A DNA stretch of 64,000 nucleotides from Hydractinia symbiolongicarpus (GCF_029227915.1 NC_079881.1:19259501-19323500), one strand, 5' to 3'. Shown: positions 46,201-58,863, counted from the first letter of the stretch. Translations and numbers: made by a program. Notes: a model not told the origin generated them from the sequence alone.

Positions 46201-46575
46201 AGACAATATGGTTTCCGCAACAAGGGATCCACAAAAAGAGGCTGCAACATTACTGCGTGACAAATGACGCCGCTTTAATGATCAAGGAAGAAGTAGTTTT
46301 TGAATTAGCTTTTTTTGATTTAACAAAAGGACTAAATACAATCAGTCATAACGTTTTGCTAAACAAGCTACCTCTTTATGGTATACAAGAACAAAAATTT
46401 ATGTATTTCTCGGACTATATATTAAATAGAATACAAAGAGTAGAAACTCAAGGCGTCAAAAATCAAAAACTAAAGAGGTGTGGCACATGCTCCATTACTC
46501 TTTATTGTTTTATAATGACTTGTGTAGACCCCTCAACATTTTCATACACGCTTCGAAATTTAAAATCATATTAAA
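46201..46575 (+). pseudogene. LINE reverse transcriptase fragment
   Basis: 'RQYGFRNKGSTKRGCNIT' in one frame, then after a shift 'FFDLTKGLNTISHNVLLNKL' and 'PLYGIQEQKFMYFSDYILNR'. These are RT blocks of the Jockey/CR1 type (QYGFR..RST, F-D-L-x-K-A-F-D-T, LL-KL--YGI). The two Asp of the 'FDT' block are changed. The fragment ends before the YADD motif. It is dead. Confidence 0.7.
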
Positions 46576-47194
46576 TGATAAAAATTATAATATTTGGAAA
46601 ATATTAAAAGTTTATTTGAACACGACGAATATTAACATTAACAGCTAGCAACAATGTGTATATTTTAATATTGTATATAATGACTGAATTTCTCATCTTG
46701 GATAATTGTTCGTGAGTAAATGAGATATTAAAATAATAAAATGATTTAGGGAAATTTAGGAAATTTTAGAAAGGTCTAGGCGATTTAGAAAAGGTTGAGT
46801 AAAAAACTATTATTCCTTTTAAGGTTGCTTTTTTTTCTTCTCAAGGAAAAGGGTTGAATTATATAACGACACCACTTCATTCCTGCGGACGACTTATAAA
46901 AATTTTGAAGAACATTTTGGGAAAAGATCGTACCAGCAAAGATGAGGTGTAAGAGTAATGCAAAATGGGTGAACAAAACTGTTGAATAATTTTGCGGTTT
47001 CTTACAAAATCAACCTTTGAAGATTGAGACAGTCACAAAACTAATGTATCACTTAATTTACCCGCATGTGAAATTAACGCGTGCTAACATTCGCGCGGTT
47101 GAGGGGAAAAAATTCGTCAGTTTGTTTACTTAAGAGGTTGACCTAGCAAGACCATGGAAATTAGCAAAGTATTCAGTGCATTGAAACATGTTAT
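46576..47194. other. Intergenic DNA, nothing seen
   Basis: AT-rich spacer between the LINE relic and the 3' flank of peroxidase gene B. Confidence 0.4.
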
Positions 47195-47551
47195 TTAAAA
47201 AACACATCATATCCAACAATAAGTTTATTATAAATAAAGTATAGCTTCGCTAAAAAAGAAAAAAAGTTAATTAGAAAGGTTTATAATTTTGAAGTAACTT
47301 TAGTAATTAAATCTGATCTAAAATTTTGTAAAACACAATAATCACGAAACCTTATAAAAGAAGAACAAACATGTAAAGTTGCGTGCAATAAAATAAAATG
47401 ATCACTGTATTTAAAGACTATAGAAAAGAATCCGCTTTGTACTTCAACATAGAATTCACAAAATAAGTTAGAAATGATTCCTATTATTAAAGTTTTAATA
47501 ACATATTGCACCGGCTTTCAAAGTAGATGTTTGTGGATGTTTATGAGCTAA

Positions 47552-50058
47552 TTAGTTGCTGAGCCATTTCTTAAAATCAATATCCGCAATACCACCACAT
47601 TCTCTTCGATTCGTATTGGAAGTAAAAGCTCTTAATGCTCTTGTTTGGATTGAAACAATACCATTTAACGTGTTGCATAATACCTTTGACAATGTCATTT
47701 TATTTATTTCAATCAGCTGATCTGGAGTGAAAACGCCAGGATTTTCATACCAAAATCGATCACCATCTCTAAACCGCTCAAATTGGATTTTTTGGATACA
47801 TTGGAAGGTTGGTCCAAGCATTTTTCCGTTGGTGCGTCTTTCTGCAATACCAGCTGCAAATATGTCAATGTCATTCGGATTGTTGTACACTGTCTCGAAA
47901 TTCCTAATTGTTGAATTAGACATTATTCCCACCAGATCTTGGAAGGTGTTTATAGCCGGCAATTCACATCTTCGTCTCCAAGCTCCGTAAGTCCCTAAAC
48001 CATGATCTCGTCCTCGCTGGATGTTTAAAGCTGTCAAATCTTCAAGTCTTCTTTCACCAAGGGGTACAAGCAACCTGCGGGCTATTCCAAAAGCAAAACT
48101 TGTATCAACTCCTTGTGATCGATTTGCCAATAAACCAAATGCGGTTGGCTCAATGCCTCGACGGCGAATTGAACGAGTGTTTTGAAAGGACGCTCTGAGA
48201 GAAATATCGTTGAAAGCCCGATTAAAGTTTTTGTCGAGTTGTGCCCAGGAGTTTGGAACTAAACTGTGACCAAATCTAAAGGCCGCTGTTGCAAATACGT
48301 TAGTTATGCTAGCATCCACTGATGATTTGTAACCTTTGTATGAATCTAAATCAACAAGAGGGGGAAGAAACTCGTTGTAAACAATACGTTGATAAATGGC
48401 AATATTTATCTTTCTGGCTGTCTCGAAAAGGAAAGTTTCACTCGTAGATCCAGTCAATGTTTTTAATTGTTTGGCTATGTGGTTGTGATATCGGACAAAT
48501 ATGGTATGCAAGGTGTTTAACACAATGTTCTCGTCTCCTCTGTCATCACCAACCAATGAACATCCGCCCGGGTTTCCACATTGTGGATCCGATGACAAGA
48601 GCCTTATCGGCAGCAAATTTGATGAAGTGACTCTCAACAACCCAGTACCTAGACAAAGAAAAACAATTTCGCCACCATTAACATGCCAGAGTACTTTGAA
48701 CTCTGAAAATATATCTGCTTTGCCCACTAATGCATTGCAAGTAACTTACCATCCAATGCTCTCAATTGTTTGTGAACAATTATATCGTTGCTGTACACCT
48801 GGGACAAGTCGACATAAGAAGAGATGATGTTTAGTTGTTCTCTCGCGGTTCGTGGTTGAGATGTAGGTTGGCATACAGGAACTGATCTTGCTAGGGATGT
48901 ACAGTTGTCTCTATTCGATCGGATTAGGAGTGGAAAACATGGGTAAGTAAAGGATTTTATGGACCCGCATCTATAAACAAAAACAAATAATAATTTCGTT
49001 AGTGTTTTGTTCTAATATGCACGATTTTCTGTGTGGTGCATACCATTTTATTCTTTAAAAAATAATTGACAAGTTCAATCTGCAAGAAGTTTCAAAGAAT
49101 TGGCAATTTGCCATATTGAATGCACACATTATTTACTCGATAACAAATAAATATAAAACTTAACAACAGCTTTAAAGTTATGTCCTATAGTTAAGCCATC
49201 ATTTCGAATAAACACGAAAAACCAACTCAGATTTGCTTTGTTCTAAATAAGTCAGAGTAAAAACGTGACATAGCTAGGATTCTATTTAAGAAAATTAAAA
49301 ATGATGTAAATGTTTGATTTCTTTCGAAAAAGTAAAATAAAAAGCCATAATTTAATTTTACCCTGCAGATACATCGCAAGAGGGGTGACTTGTGTATCCA
49401 AAATCATGATCGAGAAATTGTCCAAATGCCATAAACATTGTTGACAACGATGATCTTTGTGTGTTTTCGGTTTGAACGCTAAACACTGCTCGCGAGACTT
49501 CGTGCGCTGTAGGAACACGTGGTAATGTTCCAGGAAATCCACGAGGTGTATCAAGATTGTCTGCATCCACGTAATCAGCAGCTAAAATTTTAGAAATTTA
49601 ACAGCCTTAAATCTCAAGCGATGGGCAGTATATAGATATAAGTAACGTTTTGCACGTTCGTAGTGAGGCAAAAGGATGTTTTAACATATACTTACGTAGA
49701 AGTCGAGCCAATGCTGTGTTTCTTGCTCCCTCTGTTGGCCTGGCAAGATTGTTACAGCTTCCATCAACTGACCGAAATGGCAACGTTGATTTGCAAAAAG
49801 CAGTAGGGTTTGGGTTAATACAATTCGCAAAGGTATCTCCAGGATTAAACACTTGACCTATAATGTAAAGTAGTAAAAATACAAAATATAAAATAACGGG
49901 ACATTAACTATGAAAGAAAGCAAAAATATGTTTTAAAGTTGGTTTATTAAATAGATTATGAAAAGTTATTGTTATACAAGATTTCAAAACTTACCTGTCG
50001 TTGTAGTTATAAGGAGCAAGGATATTAACAATCCCTTTAATAGTGCACATGTTTCCAT
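47552..50058 (-). CDS. Secreted animal heme peroxidase, gene B
   Basis: Five exons on the minus strand: 50058-49995, 49857-49696, 49581-49362, 48970-48750, 48648-47552. Lengths (64, 162, 220, 221, 1097) and phases equal those of gene A, giving 587 residues. Signal peptide METCALLKGLLISLLLITTT. All catalytic motifs are kept (GQFLDHDF, DDRGDEN, FRFGHS, NIQRGRDHG). By my count about 30 residues differ from gene A over the last exon (365 codons), many near the C-terminus ('QTRALRAFTSNTNRREC' against 'QEKSLLAVTSTTIRREC'). No stop or shift, so both copies appear functional. It converges on gene A, 7.4 kb away. Same predicted activity, an extracellular peroxidase; diverged regulation is possible but not visible. 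Confidence 0.93.
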
Positions 50059-50151
50059 TGTTACTTGACAAATCATGTGTTTTATAATGCTGTGTATATT
50101 TCTCCAGATGTAAGCAAAAAGTAATGTGAAGTAAAACGTGGAATTCAGCCT

Positions 50152-50159
50152 TATTTATA
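50152..50159 (-). promoter_or_regulatory. TATA box of peroxidase gene B
   Basis: Complement reads TATAAATA, 94 bp upstream of the ATG, in the same context as in gene A. Confidence 0.65.
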
Positions 50160-50450
50160 CGATTTCAATTGTTTCGTACCCAATTGTATTTTCGTCCAGT
50201 CATTTCCATTAGGATGTTTACTGATTTTTACCTCCAATCATTATCATAAGGAAGGAAAAGTTTTATGCTTGGATGTCAATTAGTTGTCTATAAAATTTGT
50301 GTAGAAATGTTACTTATATAAAATATGACAAATATAACAGGAATAGATCAAGAAATGCGGAATCAATGCTTATATAATTATTAACTTGCTTTTCGAGTTT
50401 TATGGAAGCCACGTAAGGCACAAAAAATGACAATTGATAACTTATAAGGA

Positions 50451-53400
50451 TTATTCATGCACAATGCTTCAATGGACATTTATCAGTAGCAAATTTATGG
50501 AATTCTAGGATTGCAGTTATAGATATTTTCTAGACCCAAAAGAAACTAATATTATTTAGCGGCAAAATAAGTTCGTCGGTTTCGTTAGGCCAGATAGTTC
50601 TTGATTATTAAAATTTTCTTTCGTGAAACAGGTTCACTTGCAAAAAAGACAAAACAAGATTCAAATAACACAAAAAATATTATTCATTTTTATTTTTATT
50701 TATATTTTAGATTTGCAAAGCATCACAACTGAAAAATAAGAAAATCTTTCTTGCCATTACAATTAATTAAAGTTTAAATACACTGAATTAATAATTAGCC
50801 CCGTAATTGAAATAGGCAAAATTATTTATAGCTCTGACATATTTTCCCATTATCTGAAGTTGTTGTATTTTTCATGTTATAACAACATAGAGTGCAATCT
50901 AACAAATTTGTTTCCAATAAGAATTATTGAATACTGATTGTTAGCTTGCATATGATAGACGTAGCTGTCTTTTACATTCCGGGGCTGTTATTTTGTGCAC
51001 CCTGTGGCCACCATTTTAAATACAAAGGCTATTATTATAACGACGACGGTGTCGAAATTGTTCATACCAATGTTAATCACCACGTTTTAATTGGAGTCCT
51101 TCCTAAAGTAATTATACGTAGTCCTGTAGATCCTTCCACGTATTTGAAGGAATGAAAGCATGATTATTGTATTAGGCTGGGAAAATTCATTTACTCCTTA
51201 AAGGAAAAGCAAAGTGTCACGTAAATAATATTGATACTTTTCGATAAAAATAAAATTATTCAAACACTTAATAGTTATTTCATTTACTTAATTTCGGTTC
51301 GTTAAGAATAATATAAAGGGGAAAAGGGAAAAAGACTTTAGGAAGGATGTTTTAGACTCTTCAAACTTTCCTTTTTTGTTTAATAACTAGCTATTTTAAT
51401 GTATTCCTATTTTGAAGACACAATTAGTTATGTAAGTTTTTTGTGAACGATTGTAGAAGGTGCAATATCAGTAAAGAAACATGCAAGCAATTCTATATTG
51501 GTAGCATGACGTTAAAATTTGCAAGCATTAACATATAACAAGCGTTTTTAAGACTTTTCAGATTATGGTTATAAAAGATAAATTCTGCAAAGGTGAAATA
51601 CGTTGTTTGTTGTCGATATGTTGTATCATTTACACGCCTGTTGTATTATTTTCATGTGCTCAACCATTGCAAACGGTTAAACAATTTTCTCAAATCATAA
51701 CTATGACTTTAATAGAAAGGTTTCTCGCATGGTTCACATCAATGGCTTAAGCTTAAACTTACCGGGCTCACACTATTAAGTCAATATGTAACTCGTGTAG
51801 TTGGTAAATTAAAAATGCTCTAAACTTCGAAACATTTTAATATTATACGCACCCGTTATCTCGTTAAAAAAAAGAGATTTCGAATGTTTCCTACTCAAAT
51901 GTTTGAAACTAACACAAAATTCGACATAACATAAGTAACACAAGAAAGAATGCTTTAACTAAAGTTTAACAATGACCTTTTCTTTCTTTGGTTTTATATA
52001 TCAGTCAAACTCTCATTTTTCTAATTTATTTCCTGTACATTAAATGAAGGATAACTTAACAGAATTAAGGTAAGAAATTGTGTCAATTCCAGAAAAAGTA
52101 GCAGCGAGTTTATATTTCCAATTGGGTCTTACAAGTGGCTAGCTTTAATTGAAGGTTACTTTAAAGTCTTGATACTTTACGCAAATTTTTTTTCATTTAA
52201 AGATGAAATGGCTCAAAATTTACCCTTAAAAGAACAGCAATAAAATAAAGGTATAGAAACACGAGGCAAGTGTAGACAGTATAGTGGTCTTAATTAATCT
52301 TGGTAGGTATAAAAAAAAAAGAATCTGCTTAAAATACCCATAAAACGAAAAAAACACATCAAAAGGAGTCACCAAGGCTGGGCAATATGCTTAAGATATG
52401 CTTAAAAAATTCTCCTCCGAGCCTAAAAGTGTAATGCTTATAAGAAAACCTTAACAGCAAAACAAATAAAAATCCCAGCCTATAGGCGAAAGTTATTAAA
52501 AATATAACATTCTCTACCCCTAACAAAATAATAATAAAAATAAGGATTGAGTTTTAACAGCTAAAATTTTAGATGTAACAAGTTGTTATAAACCTTTGTG
52601 AATTACCGGACTTCAAGGTTTAAAAACAAGTTGTCTCATACAACATAATGATTTATTACGGCACATAATAACAAACAGGCCTTGTTAATTAACATTTTGA
52701 TAAACCTATTGTACCTAATTGCCCAGTGTAGTGTTGTTACATTGTGCCAAATTTACATCAATCCGAATGAAAGGACACACAGAAGGAAGGTTTTTAGACA
52801 AGCGATAACTACGTAAGTAATTTTGCATAATTATCGTTTCCTTTTCTCAAGATATTTTAGGTAAAATAACAAGGCATTAAAGTGAAAAGGCGATACGAAA
52901 GAAAATGCATTTTTAATGAAAAAGCGTTAGTAGTTTAAAAAAGGACGCCACATAGTAAACAAGTACGATGAGACAGAACTAACTGCATTAATTTAAAATA
53001 TTAGAGAGATATCTATGGCTTGCAGGCAAGCAACTATTAACTCATCATTAAGCCAAATTATGTGCAGGGTCTAGGAAATCCGAAAATATATAAAACTACA
53101 GCTTAATGACTTTTTTGTTAAATGTGCATTGAAATTATTTGCACGTGTGATAACAACTTAAAAACTTTAAACGAAAGGCAAGAAAAGACACGCGATCGAA
53201 TTTACTTAAAACATTTCGGCTTAACGTACATATTGTTTGATTTATACGCATAGCTACCTATTTTTGTCAGTTATTAGTAAATGTCATATTAAGAATGTTA
53301 TATGGAGAGTTCTGGAACAAGGCAGTTTAGAAATTTTAGTTCAAATAAAAAAGAACAAATCGTGCGAAACGAAGCCATGTTGCGTGGATTGCGAAGTTGT

Positions 53401-54376
53401 ATCTATTACTATCTTTATGAATCCTGTTGTGCAGACAAATTCGTCGACTAGGAAGTGACTCTTCATGTGACAGCAGTCTAAAAATTTATTCTTGTAGTTT
53501 TTGTAACATAGTGCCTGTTAGTTCCTCGTAACAACTGTTGTTTTCCGGTTAGGAATAACAGATTTGTATTAAAAGAAAATCACGGCAACTTGCAAGTAAT
53601 TAAGATGCACATCACTTTCCTTGTGTTAGTTAGTTGTTGTAAGTTAATTATTGTGTCGTCGGATCTCCATTAAAATCGTGTCCTGTATTTGATTATCCCT
53701 TTTATTTGTGCCAAAGATAAATGAATTGATATCTGACATGCTTTTGCATATTTCCAGGTCTTTAAGAGTCAGAAGAATTATTGTTGTTTTTCAAACAAAT
53801 TATATACTTACACACTCTTTCAAGTATAACGCATTGGTACAAAACATAGTTTCAATCAGAACTGCCTACCCTTGGTCCAAGCATCTTATATTATAATGCT
53901 AGTTTTACTATTTTTAAATCACCCCGTCATTTTTTGATAGTGTAATTACAGATAATAGTTATCCTTTAAGAAGCTACTCATAAGCAATCAATTTTTTCGC
54001 CATTTTAAGTCTTAACTATCCAACAAATCGTCAAACTTAAGTGCCTCACTTTATCTTTGACAAAACCGAGACATTTATTGAAATTAAATCAATAGCTGTC
54101 TTTGAAACTGGAAAGAATTCTTTACTTTCTCAAAAGATATACCCATGTTTATATTAGTCAACCAAGTAATGGTATCTACACAATAACAAAGTTGCATTGC
54201 GCACATTATTCAATAAAGAGGGTCGGTTTTTTAACCACAATAGTGCAATCTATTGGTTGCATTTTTAAATTTCATTATTTCGTATGCAGTCGCAGTTATT
54301 TTATATCTTGTAAAATATGCAAGAACATTTACAGCATTTTTTCGGTTTGTCTGTTTATTATTCATACTACTATTAA
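50451..54376. other. AT-rich intergenic DNA
   Basis: No gene supported. Short frames at 50946, 51565 and 53237 have no conserved features; the one at 51565-51750 starts with ATG and has one hydrophobic stretch ('LLSICCIIYTPVVLFSCA'). Confidence 0.4.
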
Positions 54377-54517
54377 TTTTATCATTTCTTGAACGTGATA
54401 GTTTAGTAGGCGACGTTTCAGGAGATCTTTCTTCCATCACCCCTCCCATCCCGATGATGGGAAAAGGATATCCTGAAATGTCGCCTACTAAACTATCATG
54501 TTCAAGAAATGATAAAA
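54377..54517. repeat. Long hairpin, 47-bp arms
   Basis: The left arm 54377-54423 (starting ttttatcatttcttgaacgt) and right arm 54471-54517 are inverted complements with about two mismatches. The 47-nt spacer contains 'cccctcccatcccgatgatg'. It would fold as a stable foldback in DNA or RNA. It looks like a foldback MITE, though no target duplication is obvious. The opposed ORFs over it are artefacts of the symmetry. Confidence 0.8.
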
Positions 54518-55144
54518 CTTGCATAGTAAGATTTATACTGTCTGTCACAGTGGCTACAATAGTTCTGACAGATAAATGTAATATTTAATACACATTATTC
54601 ATTCTTTAAACCAACATAAAAAAGACGAAGCATCAAAAAAGTACAAAACAAACGCAGAGCAATTTAATGATTTTCCTATCTAAGCCACTTTAGAGAATTT
54701 AATTTAGGTAAAAACAAAGGAAAGATGTGTGGATGGTAATATTTAGTGATTTATATGACGTATCCATTATTGTGTCCATCGTTACAATGTAGAGGGTTTG
54801 TTAGAGCAATCTGTGATGATTTAATTTAAGAATAAAAATACTCCTCGGTTTCTTATTTATAGACATTTTTCCCATTCATCATTTCTTTTCTCTTTTCGCT
54901 GAATGTTTAGGGAAGAAAAAATGATTTTAATAATTTAAACAATATACACTTCCTGTTATCCTTAAAGGAGGTCACAGCTTATATTAACCGCGTCAAAAAT
55001 TACAGCTAAGTGCAGATTTGAAAACGATGGATTGCTTTCTAAAGCTGAGGAAATGTAAAAAATAAATAAAAAGTTTCACGATTAGCTATTAATATTTTAA
55101 GCAACATCCTCAATTTTTTCTTACCATAATACATTATTGGTCAA
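54518..55144. other. Intergenic DNA, nothing seen
   Basis: AT-rich spacer without recognisable features. Confidence 0.4.
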
Positions 55145-55410
55145 AATTTCGCCGGTCCAATGTTACGAAATTTTTCTAAAATTTCGTCACTTTTAACCGA
55201 CGAAAAGTTATAACCCCCTTTCAGAAGAAAACAATTTTTTAGTTTTGTTACTTTAGGGACATTAACTTTCGCGGACATTAACTTTCGCGTTTTTTGGTCA
55301 TTTTCGCGAAAGTTTATGCCTTTTGAAATTCTAAATCATCAAAACGCGAAAGTTTTTTCACGCGAAATCATGGATATTTTTCAAAACGCGAAAGTTTTTT
55401 CACCATAAAA
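55145..55410. repeat. Cluster of ACGCGAAAGTT motifs
   Basis: 'actttcgcg' occurs twice, then 'ttcgcgaaagttt', then 'aaaacgcgaaagttttttca' twice with 'cgcgaaatcatg' between. The orientation flips in the middle, so the cluster is an imperfect palindrome, as in subterminal repeats of a DNA transposon. It lies directly downstream of the HIRAN-like pseudogene. Confidence 0.55.
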
Positions 55411-55458
55411 AAATCATAAAGACGGGGCAGTTTTCAAAAGTCATGATTTATTTCTACT

Positions 55459-56008
55459 TTAATCGTCGTCAACTACAATAACACTTGGTGTTTTTTTCTT
55501 CTTTGGAGCTGCGAGCATTTCTCGGATGTCCCGATTATTTGAAACAGTGCTTGTGGATGCAGACTTTTTCTTCCTTTTGCCGGGGACTTGCGGTGTAACG
55601 ACTGTAGGCGGCAACGTCATGGCGAAATTGAACAGATTTCCAACCGCTATATTTTCTGTTGGTTCCGTGTATAGATCTTTAACTAGATCTAAATAACGTG
55701 ATGTTAATTTCGCTTGAAGAATGGTAGGTCGTGTTTTTGTACTAAGGGAGAACGGCGATAATGTTCTGAAGAAAGCGTGCAATACATAGACGCACGTCGA
55801 TCTAAGAAATACTTTGTTATTCTTGAAATCTCTTTTGGCAAGTGTCCAACAGTTTCTCAATTTTTGCTCACTGTCTTTATATCAAATCTATCAAAGGAGT
55901 TTTCAGGCACGTGAAGACAAATAAGTTTTTCGTTCTCTTTTGGTTGCCAAAATCTTCGATAGTAATGATATCCTCTTAGCGGCAGTAAATGTATGTTTTT
56001 CCATATTT
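55459..56008 (-). pseudogene. HIRAN-like domain gene relic
   Basis: On the minus strand one frame reads 'ENEKLICLHVPENSFDRFDI' then, after a stop, 'ETVGHLPKEISRITKYFLDR' and 'SSEHYRRSPLVQ'. This is the HIRAN pattern (hydrophobic-x-R/P-E-x-N-x-x-D...VGHLPREIS). The text then moves to a second frame ('LTSRYLDLVKDLYTEP', 'KRKKKSASTSTV') that ends with an acidic tail, 'VIVVDDD', and a stop at 55459. HIRAN domains bind DNA ends; in HLTF they act in fork repair. One stop and at least one shift make this copy dead. Many uncharacterised cnidarian multi-copy proteins share this VGHLPREIS text, so it is probably mobile or amplified. Confidence 0.55.
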
Positions 56009-56285
56009 ATGAAGAAGATTTGTAGCAACAGTAATAAAAGATGTTTTTTTCAAAACAATAAAAAACTGTTGTTTTTGTATCTAAGTTTGATTTAAAAAAA
56101 AAAAAAAACACACTCCATTGTACAAATAAATATTTTTGATTGCATCAGACGGGAATGTAATGATTTTAATCTGCGATGCTGCGATGGAGGAGATATGAGT
56201 AGAGAGCTTTCAAAAAACAAGCTCTGGGATTATGTAAACAAACTTACAGGGTGTTTGATAGAGAGCTCTGTCAATATTCATCATC

Positions 56286-57175
56286 ATGTCGTTTTTAAGA
56301 AAGATGCAGATTGAAGCTAAGAGGCAAAAAGAAGCAAACAATCAAGAATATCAAATTTCTCAACAAAGCTTGCAAAGTCAGAGAACAGAAGAAAATGGTG
56401 AGTATATATGTGATTTTCGAGTTTACAGTATTCAAAAATTCTTGTGTACGACAAAAGCAAGAAACTTTCTACTTAAAACATTTTTTAAAACCTTTATTGA
56501 TGAAGTTCTTTTCATTATTATAGAGACATCGCAAGAGCCTACAACTTCGGAAATTGGCACGTTAGATGTGCAGGTCATAAAAGATCACGTTGCTTCCCCA
56601 GAATCAAGAAAGAGAAAGCCTCAATACCATAAATGGTCAGGAAATGAAGGGTGGTCAAAGTAGAGAATAGAATTTTGAAGAAAGAAAAAATACAACATGT
56701 CTATCACGCCACATGTTCAACTAATGCCCTCAGGAGGCTACATGGAGCTTCTTGAAAGCGAAAAATTTAACCTGCAAGGAGTTTTTCAATCGTAGAATGT
56801 GCCACTGTCGTTTGACATGTCAGACGACAGTAGTGCTTTTCTTCCAACTGTTACGCCAATACCTCAACAAGTTTCAAAAAAAGAAAAGAAAAGTGAACAG
56901 ATGTTCCAAATTTATTAAAGAGGAATTGCCTAAAAGGTTTAGTGAGGAATAACTTGCGAATGGGTGTCTTTATGCCGGACCTGGCAAGTTCAAAAACGAA
57001 ATTCGGCACAAAAATGCACTATCCCCTGGCAAGCTGAATGCCATTCTTACGAAGGCGAAGAAATTTGAGGGAGGATTTTGATGACATAAAAGATATCGGC
57101 GAGGTTATAAATTCGAAGTGTAGAAAAGTATGTCAAAAAGTGAAGAATAGAGACTTGGCTAATGTTTATGATTAG
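56286..57175 (+). pseudogene. BEN-like domain gene relic
   Basis: An intact start: exon 56286-56397 (MSFLRKMQIEAKRQKEANNQ), intron 56398-56523 (GTGAGT...TATAG), exon from 56524, phase 1. The frame stops at 56663 after 'YHKWSGNEGWSK', giving 83 residues. Coding-like text continues in other frames: 'MPSGGYMELLESEKFNLQGV', 'LSFDMSDDSSAFLPTVTP', then 'GKFKNEIRHKNALSPGKLNA' and 'VINSKCRKVCQKVKN', which resembles the end of a BEN domain (L-x-P-x-K-L-x-A-I, I-N-x-K-C-R). So it is a DNA-binding protein gene broken by several shifts. It is divergent from the HIRAN relic, 280 bp away. Domain call from memory, moderate at best. Confidence 0.45.
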
Positions 57176-58863
57176 GATCGTTTGATTATCTATATTCGTA
57201 TAAATTTTGGCGCGAAATTAATAGGCATCAAATTTAGTTTTTCTTTCATCCCCAATTTAATCGAAAAAAAATTATATGCACACAGTTCCTTTTGTTTTAA
57301 AGTTTGCCCTATTATGAGTTCGTAGGTATAATTTTTTTTATGAGAACCTAGTTTATAAGAACGCTGAGGCTGAGATTTTGGTAGTCTTACATTACAAAGA
57401 AACAATTATTTCCGAATAGTTTTATTATTCTTTGCCAGTATATACGTGTCTGTTTTTTACAAAAAGAAAACTTTAACTTTTTTTCCCAAACCTAAAAATT
57501 TTCCTTATCATTTGTAACTCTGGTCATATATGTTGCTACTTTTTCAAAAGAACATTCCCATCGCCAAATTAAATTCGTACGAAACGCGAGTTATCTTTTC
57601 TATTATAGCGTTCCACAATTTTACAATTCTTTAGCACTATAACTTATTGGACAAAAAATACACGCAGTTCTTTGTAGGAACATTGCTTCTTATAAAGCTA
57701 TATTTACAATGGACGAAACACAAGATGTCCTTAAAATTTTGGTTTGCATAAAAGTAAAACTGTTTTTAGTTAAACTTTTCAGTACTAAGTCCTTAAAACA
57801 CTTTTGTCGACCATGTTAATCCAGCTTAAGAACAGAACCCTTGATATATCCTCGAAGAATATCGCTGAAAATCAATAATAATTCGTAAATTTTTTACCCA
57901 CGATCTATTTAAAAACAGCATAAGTTTACTCACATTTAATGTTTCAGTCTCAAAATTTTCTAGGCTACAGCCATAGTTTTTGATATAAAAATCGAATAAT
58001 ATTTACAATTTTAGAAATATATATTAAAGAAAAACATAAAAATAGCATCTATTTAATCGTAAAGAGAAATGTCGCAGAAAAATAAGAAATACCTCTGCTC
58101 TTGTGCCCATCCCAACCACGTTTTAAAAAAAGATTGCGTCTATTTCCGTTTTAGTTGTGGTTCATTGTCTCTGGAGAAAACTTTCGAATGCGAAAAAGGA
58201 AATCGCATAGTGTAAGAATAAAATGTTGCAGATAGTTTGAATGAATAAAACGAGCAGTGCAAACAGTGTATCAATTTTTTTGAATATTTAAAAAAGAGAA
58301 CTGAAGATGTCTGACTCCCGCCAGCAATCTTTAGCCGAAGAGAAAGGTTACACGTATCAAGCATATGCTGAAGTAAATTATTAACCGAAGTGAATTTTAC
58401 CTCACCTATGCAGAAAGCCTATTTTTCCCATTATACATTTGGGAAGAAAAAAAAGTTGTGTTTACACGTAATTTGTTGCTATTTTTACGCTGGCGTGAAC
58501 TTTCACTTCGCCTAGAACGCGTCAGAAGTATCATAAGGGACGAAGGGAAGTGCACTTCAGCAAATAAAATTTTACGCCGGCGTACGATTCACGTCATTTT
58601 TTTGGAACAGAAAAGAATACACAAAATTAAGACGAATTGAGCCGAATTTAGCCGATTTATAACGTTCCAATTGAGAAGATTGTTAAACGAATTGAAATTT
58701 TTAGATCAAAAAAAATTAGACGAATTAGCGACGAATTAAATTCGATTTCAGCCGATTTTTTCTATGTCGTCTCGTATGAAATCAAACAGACGAATGTTAT
58801 TCAACTACAGGAGACGATCTTTGACGAGCCGAATTGGCGCAGAATTTGTAGATGATCCCTTTG
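57176..58863. other. Intergenic DNA with decayed repeats
   Basis: No gene supported. 58470-58620 has paired 'acgctggcgtgaacttt' / 'cgccggcgtacg' texts, and 58630-58760 repeats 'gacgaattgagccgaattt'-like words, suggesting transposon termini. Confidence 0.35.

Larger units (their letters stand above)
47195..50450 (-). repeat. Arm B of the inverted peroxidase duplication
   Basis: Reverse-complement partner of 37270-40550. Coding exons have identical lengths and intron positions; introns and flanks are alignable by eye but more diverged than the exons. Confidence 0.8.

Noticed and set aside
47727-47990. Plus-strand ORF within peroxidase gene B
   Set aside because: Antisense shadow of exon 5; the same holds for 48501-48827 and 49650-49856, and for 39010-39728 in gene A.
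54231-54588. Two opposed ORFs of over 100 codons
   Set aside because: They arise from the palindromic hairpin, which reads similarly on both strands.
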